Positions 35,363-43,295 of a stretch of DNA of 64,000 nt are shown piece after piece. Positions within the stretch are counted from its first letter, which is position 1. Every line of letters starts with the position of its first letter. Source of the DNA: Flavobacterium succinicans (GTDB lineage Bacteria; Bacteroidota; Bacteroidia; Flavobacteriales; Flavobacteriaceae); contig NZ_JMTM01000046.1 of assembly GCF_001662485.1 (NCBI RefSeq), forward strand, positions 1 to 64,000, given 5' to 3'. The notes beneath the pieces were generated by a model. The model saw nothing but the letters and a program-made list of their open reading frames with translations. It was not told where the DNA came from and did not search any database. Both the position numbers and the translations under genes were made by a program.

Positions 35363-36376
35363 ATGCAAATAGTAGTCACAGGAGGTTTAGGTTTTATAGG
35401 TTCGCATACGGTGGTTGAACTACAAAATGAAGGCTATGAGGTAATCGTGATTGATAATTTATCGAATTCGTCTATTGATGTTTTGGGCGGAATTGAAAGA
35501 ATCACAGGAAAACAGCCAATTTTTGAACAGATTGATTTAAGAGAAAAAGCGGCAGTACAAGCTTTTTTTGCCAAATATACTGAGGTTACAGGAGTGATTC
35601 ATTTCGCTGCCTCCAAGGCGGTGGGCGAGAGTGTTCAAAATCCTTTATTGTATTACGAGAACAACATTGCTTCTTTGGTTTATCTTTTGCAAGAATTGCA
35701 AAAAAAGCCAGAAGCTCATTTCATTTTTAGTTCCTCTTGCACGGTTTATGGTCAAGCCGAAGTGATGCCTATTGCAGAAACTACGCCGATTCAAGCTGCG
35801 ATGTCTCCTTATGGGAATACCAAACAAATAGGGGAAGAAATCATTGCCGATGTGACCAAAGTAAGTGGACTCAATGCTATTTTGCTGCGTTATTTTAACC
35901 CAATTGGCGCGCATCCTTCTACCGAAATTGGAGAGTTACCAATTGGAGTTCCTCAAAATTTAGTCCCTTTTATTACACAAACCGGAATGGGTTTACGCAA
36001 AGAGCTGTCCGTCTATGGCAATGATTATCCTACTGTTGACGGTACTTGTGTGCGAGATTACATCCACGTAGTAGATTTGGCCAAGGCGCATGTAGTGGCT
36101 TTGCAACGCTTGTTGGATAAGAAAAATGAAACTTCTTTAGAGGTCTTCAATTTAGGAACGGGTAAAGGAAGTTCTGTACTCGAAGTGATTACAGCTTTTG
36201 AAAATGTGAGCAAACAAAAGCTACCGTATACCATCGTACCAAGACGAGAAGGCGATGTCACCGAAGCCTATGCTAATACAGAAAAGGCCAATAAAATACT
36301 AGGCTGGAAAACAGCAGCAACCCTAGAAGAAGCTATCGAAAGCGCTTGGAAATGGGAACAGAATAGTAGAAAATAA
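35363..36376 (+). CDS. galE: UDP-glucose 4-epimerase
   Basis: This 337-residue NAD-dependent short-chain dehydrogenase-type epimerase interconverts UDP-galactose and UDP-glucose and closes the Leloir pathway. It shows the Rossmann motif TGGLGFIGSHTVVEL, the FSSSCTVYG strand with the catalytic Ser/Thr, the YGNTK catalytic Tyr-x3-Lys, LRYFNPIGAHPS and DGTCVRDYIHVVDLAKAH. The length is normal. It begins one base after galT and is followed within 50 nt by the symporter gene. Confidence 0.96.
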   Translation: MQIVVTGGLGFIGSHTVVELQNEGYEVIVIDNLSNSSIDVLGGIERITGKQPIFEQIDLREKAAVQAFFAKYTEVTGVIHFAASKAVGESVQNPLLYYENNIASLVYLLQELQKKPEAHFIFSSSCTVYGQAEVMPIAETTPIQAAMSPYGNTKQIGEEIIADVTKVSGLNAILLRYFNPIGAHPSTEIGELPIGVPQNLVPFITQTGMGLRKELSVYGNDYPTVDGTCVRDYIHVVDLAKAHVVALQRLLDKKNETSLEVFNLGTGKGSSVLEVITAFENVSKQKLPYTIVPRREGDVTEAYANTEKANKILGWKTAATLEEAIESAWKWEQNSRK

Positions 36377-36425
36377 TCTTTTACAACTGCCAAAATTAAA
36401 ATAATAACCAAATAAAAATTACCCA

Positions 36426-38114
36426 ATGAATGCATTACAACTATATGATTATCTCGTTTTTCTATTCTATTTTTTGATTGTTGCTGGCTATGGCTACTAT
36501 GTTTACAAACGTAAGCAGGTTCAGTCAGTATCAGCATCGCACGATTATTTTTTAGCAGAAGGCTCTCTTACCTGGTGGGCAATTGGTACTTCTTTAATTG
36601 CTTCTAATATTTCTTCGGAACAATTCATTGCTATGTCTGGTAATGGTTTCAAAATGGGTTTAGCCATTGCTACTTATGAATGGATGGCTGCTTTGACCTT
36701 GATTATTGTTGCAGTTTTCTTTATTCCTGTGTATCTCAAGAATAAAATTTATACGATGCCCCAATTTTTGAGTCAACGTTATAATGGTAATGTGGCCATG
36801 ATTATGGCTGTTTTTTGGTTGTTGTTGTATGTGATTGTGAATTTAACATCTATTTTATATCTAGGAGCTTTGGCTATTAATGGAATCTCAGGTATTCAAT
36901 TGGATTTGTGTATGTATGGTTTGGCTTTTTTCGCAATCGTTATTGCTTTAGGAGGAATGAAAGTTATTGGGTATACCGATGTTATTCAAGTAGTTTTTTT
37001 GATTTTTGGAGGATTAGTAACTACTTATTTAGCTTTGAATAAAGTTGCAGAACTCAACGGACAAACCGGTATGGTCGAAGGTTTTAATTATATGTTCAAC
37101 CAATCTGGAGATCACTTTCATATGATATTTGATCGTAATAATCCCAATTATCCTAGCTTACCAGGTTTAACCGTCCTTTTGGGAGGAATGTGGATTGTAA
37201 ATTTGAATTATTGGGGTTGTAACCAATATATTACCCAACGTGCTTTGGGGGCAGATTTGCAAACCGCTCGAAGCGGAATTTTATTTGCGGGTTTCTTAAA
37301 ATTATTGATGCCTATTATCGTAGTGCTTCCTGGTATAGCAGCTTATGTTATTCACATGAAAGGCGGATTACAAACCGAGATGCTCGATGCGGACGGTATT
37401 TTGAATCCAGACAAATCATATCCTGTATTGTTGAATTTATTGCCTGTAGGTCTTAAGGGATTGTCCTTTGCGGCTTTGACTGCTGCTGTTGTTGCATCAT
37501 TGGCAGGAAAAGTAAATAGTATTGCTACCATTTTTACCTTAGATATTTTTAAGAAAAAAATAAACACGGAGGCTTCTGAAAAGCAATTGGTTCGTGTGGG
37601 GAAAATCACGGTTGTTGTAGCGATGCTTGTAGCCGCAGTAATCGCTCCCTTTTTAGGTATTGATAAAAAAGGAGGCTTTGAGTTCATTCAAGAATACACA
37701 GGTTTTGTGAGTCCGGGTATTTTTGCCATGTTTATCTTAGGTTTCTTTTGGAAAAAAACAAGTTCTAATGCAGCTTTGTTTGCAACGATTGGCGGTTTTG
37801 TATTGTCTGTTGTATTCAAATTTTTACCTCAGTTGGTCAATTTAGGATTTTTAAGTGACTACGGTTTCGCTACTTTGGTGGAACAAAAAGACAAAACCAT
37901 GGCATTTGAAATTCCATTCATAGATAGAATGGGATTTGTGTTTATACTGTGTGTTTTATTAATGGTTGTAATTAGTTTGTGGGACGAAAAACGAGGTATC
38001 GTGTCTAAAGGGTTAGAAGTTGACACTAAAATGTTTAAAGTCTCTAATAGTTTTGCAGTTGGTACGCTTATAATTGTTGGTTTATTAGTGGCGCTGTATA
38101 CTATTTTCTGGTAA
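36426..38114 (+). CDS. Sodium/solute symporter (SSS family), probable galactose or glucose transporter
   Basis: This 562-residue inner membrane protein has about 14 predicted helices. It belongs to the SLC5/SSS family, close in look to SglT-type sodium/sugar transporters. Family features are the opening YDYLVFLFYFLIVAGYGYYV, FLAEGSLTWWAIGTSLIASNISSEQFIAMSG, IYTMPQFLSQRY, GGMKVIGYTDVIQVVFLIFGG and NLNYWGCNQYITQRALGA, followed by AALTAAVVASLAGKVNSIATIFTLD. It is the last gene of the galM operon, which implies import of free galactose released in the periplasm by the GH36 enzyme. Substrate assignment is by context only. Confidence 0.93.
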   Translation: MNALQLYDYLVFLFYFLIVAGYGYYVYKRKQVQSVSASHDYFLAEGSLTWWAIGTSLIASNISSEQFIAMSGNGFKMGLAIATYEWMAALTLIIVAVFFIPVYLKNKIYTMPQFLSQRYNGNVAMIMAVFWLLLYVIVNLTSILYLGALAINGISGIQLDLCMYGLAFFAIVIALGGMKVIGYTDVIQVVFLIFGGLVTTYLALNKVAELNGQTGMVEGFNYMFNQSGDHFHMIFDRNNPNYPSLPGLTVLLGGMWIVNLNYWGCNQYITQRALGADLQTARSGILFAGFLKLLMPIIVVLPGIAAYVIHMKGGLQTEMLDADGILNPDKSYPVLLNLLPVGLKGLSFAALTAAVVASLAGKVNSIATIFTLDIFKKKINTEASEKQLVRVGKITVVVAMLVAAVIAPFLGIDKKGGFEFIQEYTGFVSPGIFAMFILGFFWKKTSSNAALFATIGGFVLSVVFKFLPQLVNLGFLSDYGFATLVEQKDKTMAFEIPFIDRMGFVFILCVLLMVVISLWDEKRGIVSKGLEVDTKMFKVSNSFAVGTLIIVGLLVALYTIFW

Positions 38115-38136
38115 AAATAAATGTAGTTAGTTTTTT

Positions 38137-38174
38137 AAAAAGGTGAAGCCATATGTACGGTTTCACCTTTTTTA
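38137..38174. terminator. Bidirectional terminator after the galactose operon
   Basis: AAAAAGGTGAA pairs with TTCACCTTTTT, and CC/GG can extend the stem around ATATGTAC. It has A- and T-runs on both sides and lies between the plus-strand symporter gene and the minus-strand umuD. Confidence 0.88.
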
Positions 38175-38219
38175 TTTGGTAACAGCATTACATTGTAATT
38201 TTTAAAATGGGTTTGTAGC

Positions 38220-38660
38220 CTATACTTTTTTAATCACATAAGTTACCATACCCCAAATGATCAATTGGTTTTCTTCGGTAACTAGAATGGGTTTATAGCT
38301 GGGATTTTCGGGCAGCAAATACATACAATCCTTCTCGACTTGAATGCGTTTTACGGTAAATTCGCCGTCAATGCAACAAATTGCAATTTTATTGTTTTTG
38401 GGTTCCAAACTTCGGTCAACGACCAATACATCTTTGTCATTGATACCAGCATCAATCATAGAATTGCCTTTGACTTTAATGTAAAATGTAGCCAATGGAT
38501 TTTCGCTCAATTCTTTGTTCAAATCAATGTTGGTTTCCATAAAATCTGCCGCCGGCGAAGGAAATCCTGCCGAAACGCCCTCATTGATATACGGTATTCG
38601 AAGTTCACTTTCGAAGTCTGGACGGAAGAAAGTGAGCTTTTGTTCTTTGTTTACAGACAT
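38220..38660 (-). CDS. umuD: UmuD-like LexA-family (S24) self-cleaving protein
   Basis: This 146-residue subunit of an error-prone polymerase has no N-terminal helix-turn-helix, so it is UmuD rather than LexA. The self-cleavage site is A31-G32 (EGVSAGFPSP). The serine of the Ser-Lys dyad is S67 in KGNSMIDAGI and the lysine is K104 in FTVKRI. Cleavage would activate mutagenic repair. It overlaps the end of umuC by 10 nt; here umuC comes first and umuD second, the reverse of E. coli. Confidence 0.94.
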   Translation of the reverse strand: MSVNKEQKLTFFRPDFESELRIPYINEGVSAGFPSPAADFMETNIDLNKELSENPLATFYIKVKGNSMIDAGINDKDVLVVDRSLEPKNNKIAICCIDGEFTVKRIQVEKDCMYLLPENPSYKPILVTEENQLIIWGMVTYVIKKV

Positions 38661-39925
38661 TGTATTTCGAGTATTTCTTTAAACTTTGTGGTGTATTTTG
38701 GTGACAAATGATTTTGATTCATGTTCCAGGTCAGACTCAAATTTTGGGTAGCCAATTTGACCTTGGTCATTCCAATTTTACGATTCAGTTGGTCGATGGT
38801 TTGCATCAGAGCCAAATGTTTTGGGTTTTCTTCTTCGAATAAATGCAGTTGTTTTTTGTTTTCGTCAATCAGTTCGGTGACAATTACTCCCGCTTTTTTG
38901 AACTTAATGCCTTCGTTACCTCGGTGCAATTCTTTCAGCAATGCGATGGCCGCGTTTGAAATTGTTAGTGTAGAATTGCTTGCGTAGGGTAATGTTATGG
39001 CTTTGTTGAAATAGTATTTTGAGGCGTTGACCGAGTGCTTGTCAATGACCAACATTACGATAATGCTATGGCAACAGGAATGTTGTTTGCGTAATTTTTC
39101 GGCACAAACTGCGGCAAAAGTTGCGATACGTTCTCTAAGTAAATCAAATTCCGCGATTTGTTTTGGAAAGCTTCTAGTAGTGGCAATGCTCTTTTTTTGA
39201 AGCACAACAGGTTCTAAATCTAATACGGATTTGCCTTCTAATTCCTGTTTTAATCTAAGGCCAATAACGCCCATTTCTTTCTTAATCCAAGCTTCGTGTT
39301 GCGGTTGTATAAAATCCAATGCGGTTTGTATGTTGCGCAGTTTGGCTTTTTTGGTGGTACGATACCCAATGCCCCAAACGTCTTCAATTTTGGTCCATTT
39401 TAGGGCTTTGATGCGTTTTTCTTCGGAGTCAATAACATAGGCGCCTTGGGTGCGATCTTGAAATTTTTTAGCAATTTTATTAGCGACTTTAGAGAGTGCT
39501 TTGGTTTTGGCAAAGCCAATGCTGACCGGAATTCCCACCCATTTTTGTACTCGGGTTTTCATCTGAAGGCCGTAGCTGTGGTAGTCCTCAATCGAAAGGC
39601 CATCAAAATTCAGGAAGGCTTCGTCTATACTGTAAATTTCTATATTCGGTGTGAACTGATTCAATATGTTCATCACTCGATTACTCAAATCACCGTACAA
39701 AGGATAATTGGAGGAAAAGACAGCGACCTCTTTCTCTTTAATTAGGTCTTTAATTTGGAAGGCAGGTGCACCCATAGGAATGCCAACCGCTTTGGCTTCA
39801 TTACTTCTAGAAATCACACAACCATCGTTGTTGGATAATATCGCAACCGGTTTTCCGTTGAATTTCGGCTGAAAAACACGTTCACAAGAAGCATAGAAAT
39901 TATTACAATCGACTAAAGCATACAT
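38651..39925 (-). CDS. umuC: Y-family DNA polymerase V catalytic subunit
   Basis: This 424-residue translesion polymerase has the N-terminal catalytic palm (MYALVDCNNFYASCERVFQP, with D6 binding metal), SNNDGCVISRSNEAKAVGIPMGAP, and the second active-site motif YSIDEAFLNFDG. The helix-hairpin-helix thumb is at EDVWGIGYRTTKKAKL, and the little-finger domain (KKSIATTRSFPKQI) and C-terminal tail follow. It overlaps umuD downstream. The predicted -7 element lies only 3-4 nt before the ATG, so the transcript may be leaderless. A 23-nt palindrome overlaps that promoter and is a candidate SOS operator. Confidence 0.95.
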   Translation of the reverse strand: MYALVDCNNFYASCERVFQPKFNGKPVAILSNNDGCVISRSNEAKAVGIPMGAPAFQIKDLIKEKEVAVFSSNYPLYGDLSNRVMNILNQFTPNIEIYSIDEAFLNFDGLSIEDYHSYGLQMKTRVQKWVGIPVSIGFAKTKALSKVANKIAKKFQDRTQGAYVIDSEEKRIKALKWTKIEDVWGIGYRTTKKAKLRNIQTALDFIQPQHEAWIKKEMGVIGLRLKQELEGKSVLDLEPVVLQKKSIATTRSFPKQIAEFDLLRERIATFAAVCAEKLRKQHSCCHSIIVMLVIDKHSVNASKYYFNKAITLPYASNSTLTISNAAIALLKELHRGNEGIKFKKAGVIVTELIDENKKQLHLFEEENPKHLALMQTIDQLNRKIGMTKVKLATQNLSLTWNMNQNHLSPKYTTKFKEILEIQCL

Positions 39926-39928
39926 AGC

Positions 39929-39956
39929 ACAAATTTACAGCATTCGAACTGCCGTA
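39929..39956 (-). promoter_or_regulatory. umuCD promoter and overlapping palindromic operator candidate
   Basis: On the minus strand, TAAATTTG (39936-39929) matches the -7 consensus just upstream of the umuC ATG. An odd-length inverted repeat at 39956-39934, of the form TTACnGCAnT...AnGCnGTAA (9 of 11 pairs), overlaps the start of the -7 box. This position fits a repressor site for damage-inducible control. Confidence 0.5.
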
Positions 39957-40011
39957 AGTAGCTAACGATAGTTAATTTTTTGTAGCTGTTGATAAGTTAC
40001 AACCACTCCTT

Positions 40012-41229
40012 TTAGGGGTGAAAATTATCCAACCAATTGGGGTCGCTCATTTGTTTTTGAATCCTTTCGATGTCGCCAAATGTAGTCACCAAAGCGTCGT
40101 TGTTGTTGCTGTCGACCAAATCTTTCTTATAAGCGCCGCCTTTTTGAATGATGTATTCGGCCATTTGTTGACCAATGACTTGCATCAAATCAAAACGATT
40201 AATATCGGCCATATCAATTGAGTTCAAGATGGAATGATCTACATCGTGCAACCATTTTGAAGGATATTTTTTGGGGTCTAATCCGTCGGTATTCGGTATT
40301 TTTTTGATAGAGAGAGGGTCTAATGAAATTTGGAATCGGCGAAAATCAATAATTTTATTAATCATCGGAGAGCGTAAGGTGTTTACTTGCATAGCGCTAG
40401 AATCTTGACCCATTTGTGTCATCAGCCATTCCAACCAAAATTTAATATCCAAACCTTTAATTTTGAGCGTAGCATCGGGTTGTACAAATTGTCTGGAGAT
40501 TCCGGTACCAAAACTGAAAATGCATAATTTGGTGATATCATAAGCGGAATCTTCTTCTTTTCCTTTGGGAAAGCTATAGGAAATAGCTTCCATAAATCCA
40601 GCAAGTACAGGATTGTTGTAGGTAGTCGTTCCACCATCTACAAAACGTTCAAGTGGATTGAAATAAGTAGGAGCACTCATCGTGGCTTCGAGTACGGCAC
40701 GGAGTAATACGTCTTTGTAGGTGCCATAAAAGCTACCGTCTTTTTGTTTGAAACAACTAAAAAAAGTTTCTTCTGAAGCGGTCATATCGTGCGCCGTAAT
40801 CATCAAATCAATATCGGTTTTGGCACAACTTTCGGCTAATGTAGTGTTTTGAATTTCTTTAAAAAGTAACTTTCGGTAATTGCCTTTTAGGTATTTTGGC
40901 GGATTTACAAAACGGTCGCCCAAGGGTTTTTTGTCAAATACTTCTTCGATTAGTGTACTGTATTTCTCTTCTATCATCGTAGCGGTATAGCCAGAAGCTA
41001 TGAGTCCCGAGATGATGCCTCCGGTAGAAGTTCCTGAAACCATATCAAACAATTCAAAACAAGGAATGCCAGCGGTTGCTTCTAATTTTTTAAGCAGTTG
41101 AAGGGTTAAAATTCCTCTCATCCCGCCACCATCTAAGCATAAAATGACTCTTTTGTTGGGGTTGATATTGAGTTTTTCAAAAGCCTTTTTTCTAGAGGCC
41201 GACATTTTGGATCCGTTTTGTTTTGCCAT
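40012..41229 (-). CDS. Patatin-like phospholipase/acyl hydrolase
   Basis: This 405-residue protein has the full patatin catalytic set. The oxyanion loop is DGGGMRGILTLQLLKKLE, the nucleophile serine is in GTSTGGIISGL, and the catalytic Asp is in VDGGTTTYNNP. No signal peptide or membrane segment is seen, so it is cytoplasmic or peripheral. The substrate is probably a membrane lipid. Some patatins act as CBASS effectors, but no cyclase, E1/E2 or other defence gene is nearby, so this is more likely a stand-alone lipase. It starts about 60 nt downstream of the Gfo/Idh gene on the same strand. Confidence 0.9.
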   Translation of the reverse strand: MAKQNGSKMSASRKKAFEKLNINPNKRVILCLDGGGMRGILTLQLLKKLEATAGIPCFELFDMVSGTSTGGIISGLIASGYTATMIEEKYSTLIEEVFDKKPLGDRFVNPPKYLKGNYRKLLFKEIQNTTLAESCAKTDIDLMITAHDMTASEETFFSCFKQKDGSFYGTYKDVLLRAVLEATMSAPTYFNPLERFVDGGTTTYNNPVLAGFMEAISYSFPKGKEEDSAYDITKLCIFSFGTGISRQFVQPDATLKIKGLDIKFWLEWLMTQMGQDSSAMQVNTLRSPMINKIIDFRRFQISLDPLSIKKIPNTDGLDPKKYPSKWLHDVDHSILNSIDMADINRFDLMQVIGQQMAEYIIQKGGAYKKDLVDSNNNDALVTTFGDIERIQKQMSDPNWLDNFHP

Positions 41230-41290
41230 AATGGTTGATTTGGTTAATAGATAGGATTAGAGCGATATAAAAACACTCAAAAAATATTTT

Positions 41291-42277
41291 TTATATTTCA
41301 TTTCCAATAATTTGATCCATGACCCAGTTGGTATGTGTGGCTGTTGTTCCGGTTGATGGATGTTGCGAGTGACCTAACAAGTGATCTCTCATTTGTTGCA
41401 CGTGATACAATTGAATGTTTTCTGGGTGTGCTATTTCATGTGCTGTTGTGCCTTCTGTTGTTGTGAGTAGAATAGGTTCGTTTTCAAAAACCGAAAAAAC
41501 AATTTTGCCCTCGCTTCCAAAAATTTCTACTTTGTCTTCCCGTTCTAAGGTGCCAAAATTCCAACAACCACTTCCAGTGATTCCTGATTCGTGCAGCCAA
41601 CAAGCGGTTGCGGCATCTTTTGCGGTGTATAATCCTTGTTGGTTGAGACTAATTCCCGAAACATTAGTTATGGTTCCAAAATAGTGCACAAACAAATCCA
41701 ATCCGTGACTGGCCAAATCATCAAAATAGCCTCCTGTAGCAATTTTACTATCGGTTCTCCAATTGTAATCTCCAGAAAGGTCTTGTGCTGAGGTAGGTTT
41801 GCTCAAATGCCAATGAAGGTGCCTAATCGTGCCAATTTTATTTGTGTTAATCCATTCTCTTATTTGCTCAAATCTTGGCAAAGTTCGTCTGTAATAGGCA
41901 ACAAATAGAGGAATGTTTTTAGAGGCAAATGCTTCGGTGATAGTGACACAATCTTTATAGTTGGGTGCCAATGGTTTTTCTATGCAACAGGGTTTTCCGG
42001 CTTCGGCTACTTTTAGACCATAATATTTGTGAACATCTGGTGGCGTTGCAATATAAACCGCATCTATTTCAGGGTCGTTGATTAGGGCATCAGCATCGGT
42101 GTAGTATTTGGCTATGCCGTGTCTTTTGGCATAATCAGCCGCTTTTTCTTCATCACGACGCATCACGGCTCCGATGGTAAATCCTTCTATTTTTTGATAG
42201 GCGGGACTACTTTTGATTTCGGTTACATTACCGCAACCAATGATTCCCCAGCGGATTGTTTTATCTTTTATATCCAT
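41291..42277 (-). CDS. Gfo/Idh/MocA family oxidoreductase
   Basis: This 328-residue NAD(P)-dependent sugar or inositol dehydrogenase-like protein has the Rossmann motif WGIIGCGNVTEIKS at the N-terminus, DAVYIATPPDVHKYYGLKVAEAGKPCCIEKPLAPN (the EKP motif) and the C-terminal Gfo/Idh domain with GGYFDDLASHGLDLFVHYFG. No signal peptide is present. The substrate cannot be read. It lies 6 nt after the FrnE-like gene and probably shares its transcript. Confidence 0.9.
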   Translation of the reverse strand: MDIKDKTIRWGIIGCGNVTEIKSSPAYQKIEGFTIGAVMRRDEEKAADYAKRHGIAKYYTDADALINDPEIDAVYIATPPDVHKYYGLKVAEAGKPCCIEKPLAPNYKDCVTITEAFASKNIPLFVAYYRRTLPRFEQIREWINTNKIGTIRHLHWHLSKPTSAQDLSGDYNWRTDSKIATGGYFDDLASHGLDLFVHYFGTITNVSGISLNQQGLYTAKDAATACWLHESGITGSGCWNFGTLEREDKVEIFGSEGKIVFSVFENEPILLTTTEGTTAHEIAHPENIQLYHVQQMRDHLLGHSQHPSTGTTATHTNWVMDQIIGNEI

Positions 42278-42283
42278 TATCTT

Positions 42284-42991
42284 TTAATTACATCCGTCTA
42301 TGCCACAACAAGAGTTATCTGCTTCTGTGTTGATGCTGGTATTTTCTACTTCTTCCCAAATTTGTTTCAAGGCATTCAGAAAAGTTTCTGGATATTGCGC
42401 TCCAGAAATGGCATATTTATTATTCAAAACAAAAAAGGGAACTCCTTGTACGCCTATAGCTTGTGCTTCTTGTTGGTCTTTTCTAACGGCATCACCGAAC
42501 TTATCTGAGGAGAGGACTGAGTTGATACTTTCTTCTTCCAATCCAACTTCTTTGCCTAAAGCAGTTAGTACGGCAATGTTGTTGATGTCCAATCCGTCGG
42601 TAAGATAGGCTTTGAATAACAACTCTTTTAACGAATCGGCGACTTCTTTTTCTTTGGCCAAATGCAATAAACGATGTGCATTATAGGAATTTGCCATTTT
42701 AGCTTTTTCAAAGTGAAAATCCAGACCAGCGTTTTTAGCATTCTGTGTCATATCATCGAGCATTTGTTGTGCCCAATCGGTATCTTTTCTGTATTTTTCT
42801 GCTAAATGTTCAACCAAACTATCTTCTTTCGTGGCAACGAAGTTAGCGTCTAATTGAAAACTTTTCCACTCGATAGTTACGGCATTTTTAAATTCGAATT
42901 GTGCAATGGCTGATTCTAGTCTTCGTTTTCCGATGTAGCAAAACGGACACATAATATCAGACCAAATTTGTATGTTTATTATTGATGACAT
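42284..42991 (-). CDS. DsbA-family oxidoreductase, FrnE-like
   Basis: This 235-residue thioredoxin-fold protein is of the FrnE/2-hydroxychromene-2-carboxylate isomerase-like type. The active site C15-P-F-C18 (SDIMCPFCYIG) is near the N-terminus, the inserted helical domain follows, and the cis-Pro motif GVQGVPFFVLNNKYAISGAQ is present. It ends in a Cys-rich tail (NSCCGIDGCN). There is no signal peptide, so it acts in the cytoplasm. It is the first gene of a probable two-gene unit with the Gfo/Idh oxidoreductase. Confidence 0.92.
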   Translation of the reverse strand: MSSIINIQIWSDIMCPFCYIGKRRLESAIAQFEFKNAVTIEWKSFQLDANFVATKEDSLVEHLAEKYRKDTDWAQQMLDDMTQNAKNAGLDFHFEKAKMANSYNAHRLLHLAKEKEVADSLKELLFKAYLTDGLDINNIAVLTALGKEVGLEEESINSVLSSDKFGDAVRKDQQEAQAIGVQGVPFFVLNNKYAISGAQYPETFLNALKQIWEEVENTSINTEADNSCCGIDGCN

Positions 42992-43050
42992 TTTATTTTA
43001 TTTAGTGATACAAAAATAACTGATTTCAAAGCAAAGCTTCGTTTTTAAAT

Positions 43051-43220
43051 CTAGAATCTGCATTAGATTTCGTAGCGAAACTGAATTATTCAATAAAAGC
43101 AAGAGCTCACGGACTATTTTTGAAGATGTAATACTTTTGTATTTTGAATTTAAAAATGGGAGTAAGTTCTTGGTTTTGAAGAAGAATTTAGTTGTAGTAG
43201 ATTTCTAATGCGGAATCTAG
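43051..43220. repeat. MITE-like element or giant hairpin with about 40-bp terminal inverted repeats
   Basis: The left arm (43051-43091, starting CTAGAATCTGCATTAGA) and the reverse complement of the right arm (43220-43181, starting CTAGATTCCGCATTAGA) agree at about 30 of 41 positions. About 90 non-coding bases lie between. The element fills most of the 304-nt gap between nuoN and the FrnE-like gene. No transposase and no clear target-site duplication were seen. Confidence 0.55.
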
Positions 43221-43235
43221 GTTAAACTATTTATT

Positions 43236-43273
43236 ATAAAAAAAACCGTCTCAAAAGTACATTGGAGACGGTT
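43236..43273 (-). terminator. Terminator of the nuo operon
   Basis: On the minus strand, AACCGTCTC pairs with GAGACGGTT around a 13-nt loop and is followed by a T run, just after the nuoN stop. Confidence 0.88.
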
Positions 43274-43295
43274 GCAATTTATATTGAATTGGGTT

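Noticed and set aside
20080..38174. Galactose locus as an integrative island at tRNA-Leu
   Set aside because: No duplicated tRNA 3' end, integrase or mobility gene was found at either side, and the tRNA has its own terminator.
39998..40020. Inverted repeat CACTCC/GGGGTG at the end of the patatin gene as a terminator
   Set aside because: The stem is short and imperfect and no T run follows on the minus strand.
40012..41229. Patatin-like gene as a CBASS (CapV-type) defence effector
   Set aside because: No cGAS/DncV-like cyclase, HORMA, TRIP13 or E1/E2 gene is adjacent; neighbours are umuDC and a Gfo/Idh oxidoreductase, so a stand-alone lipase is more likely.
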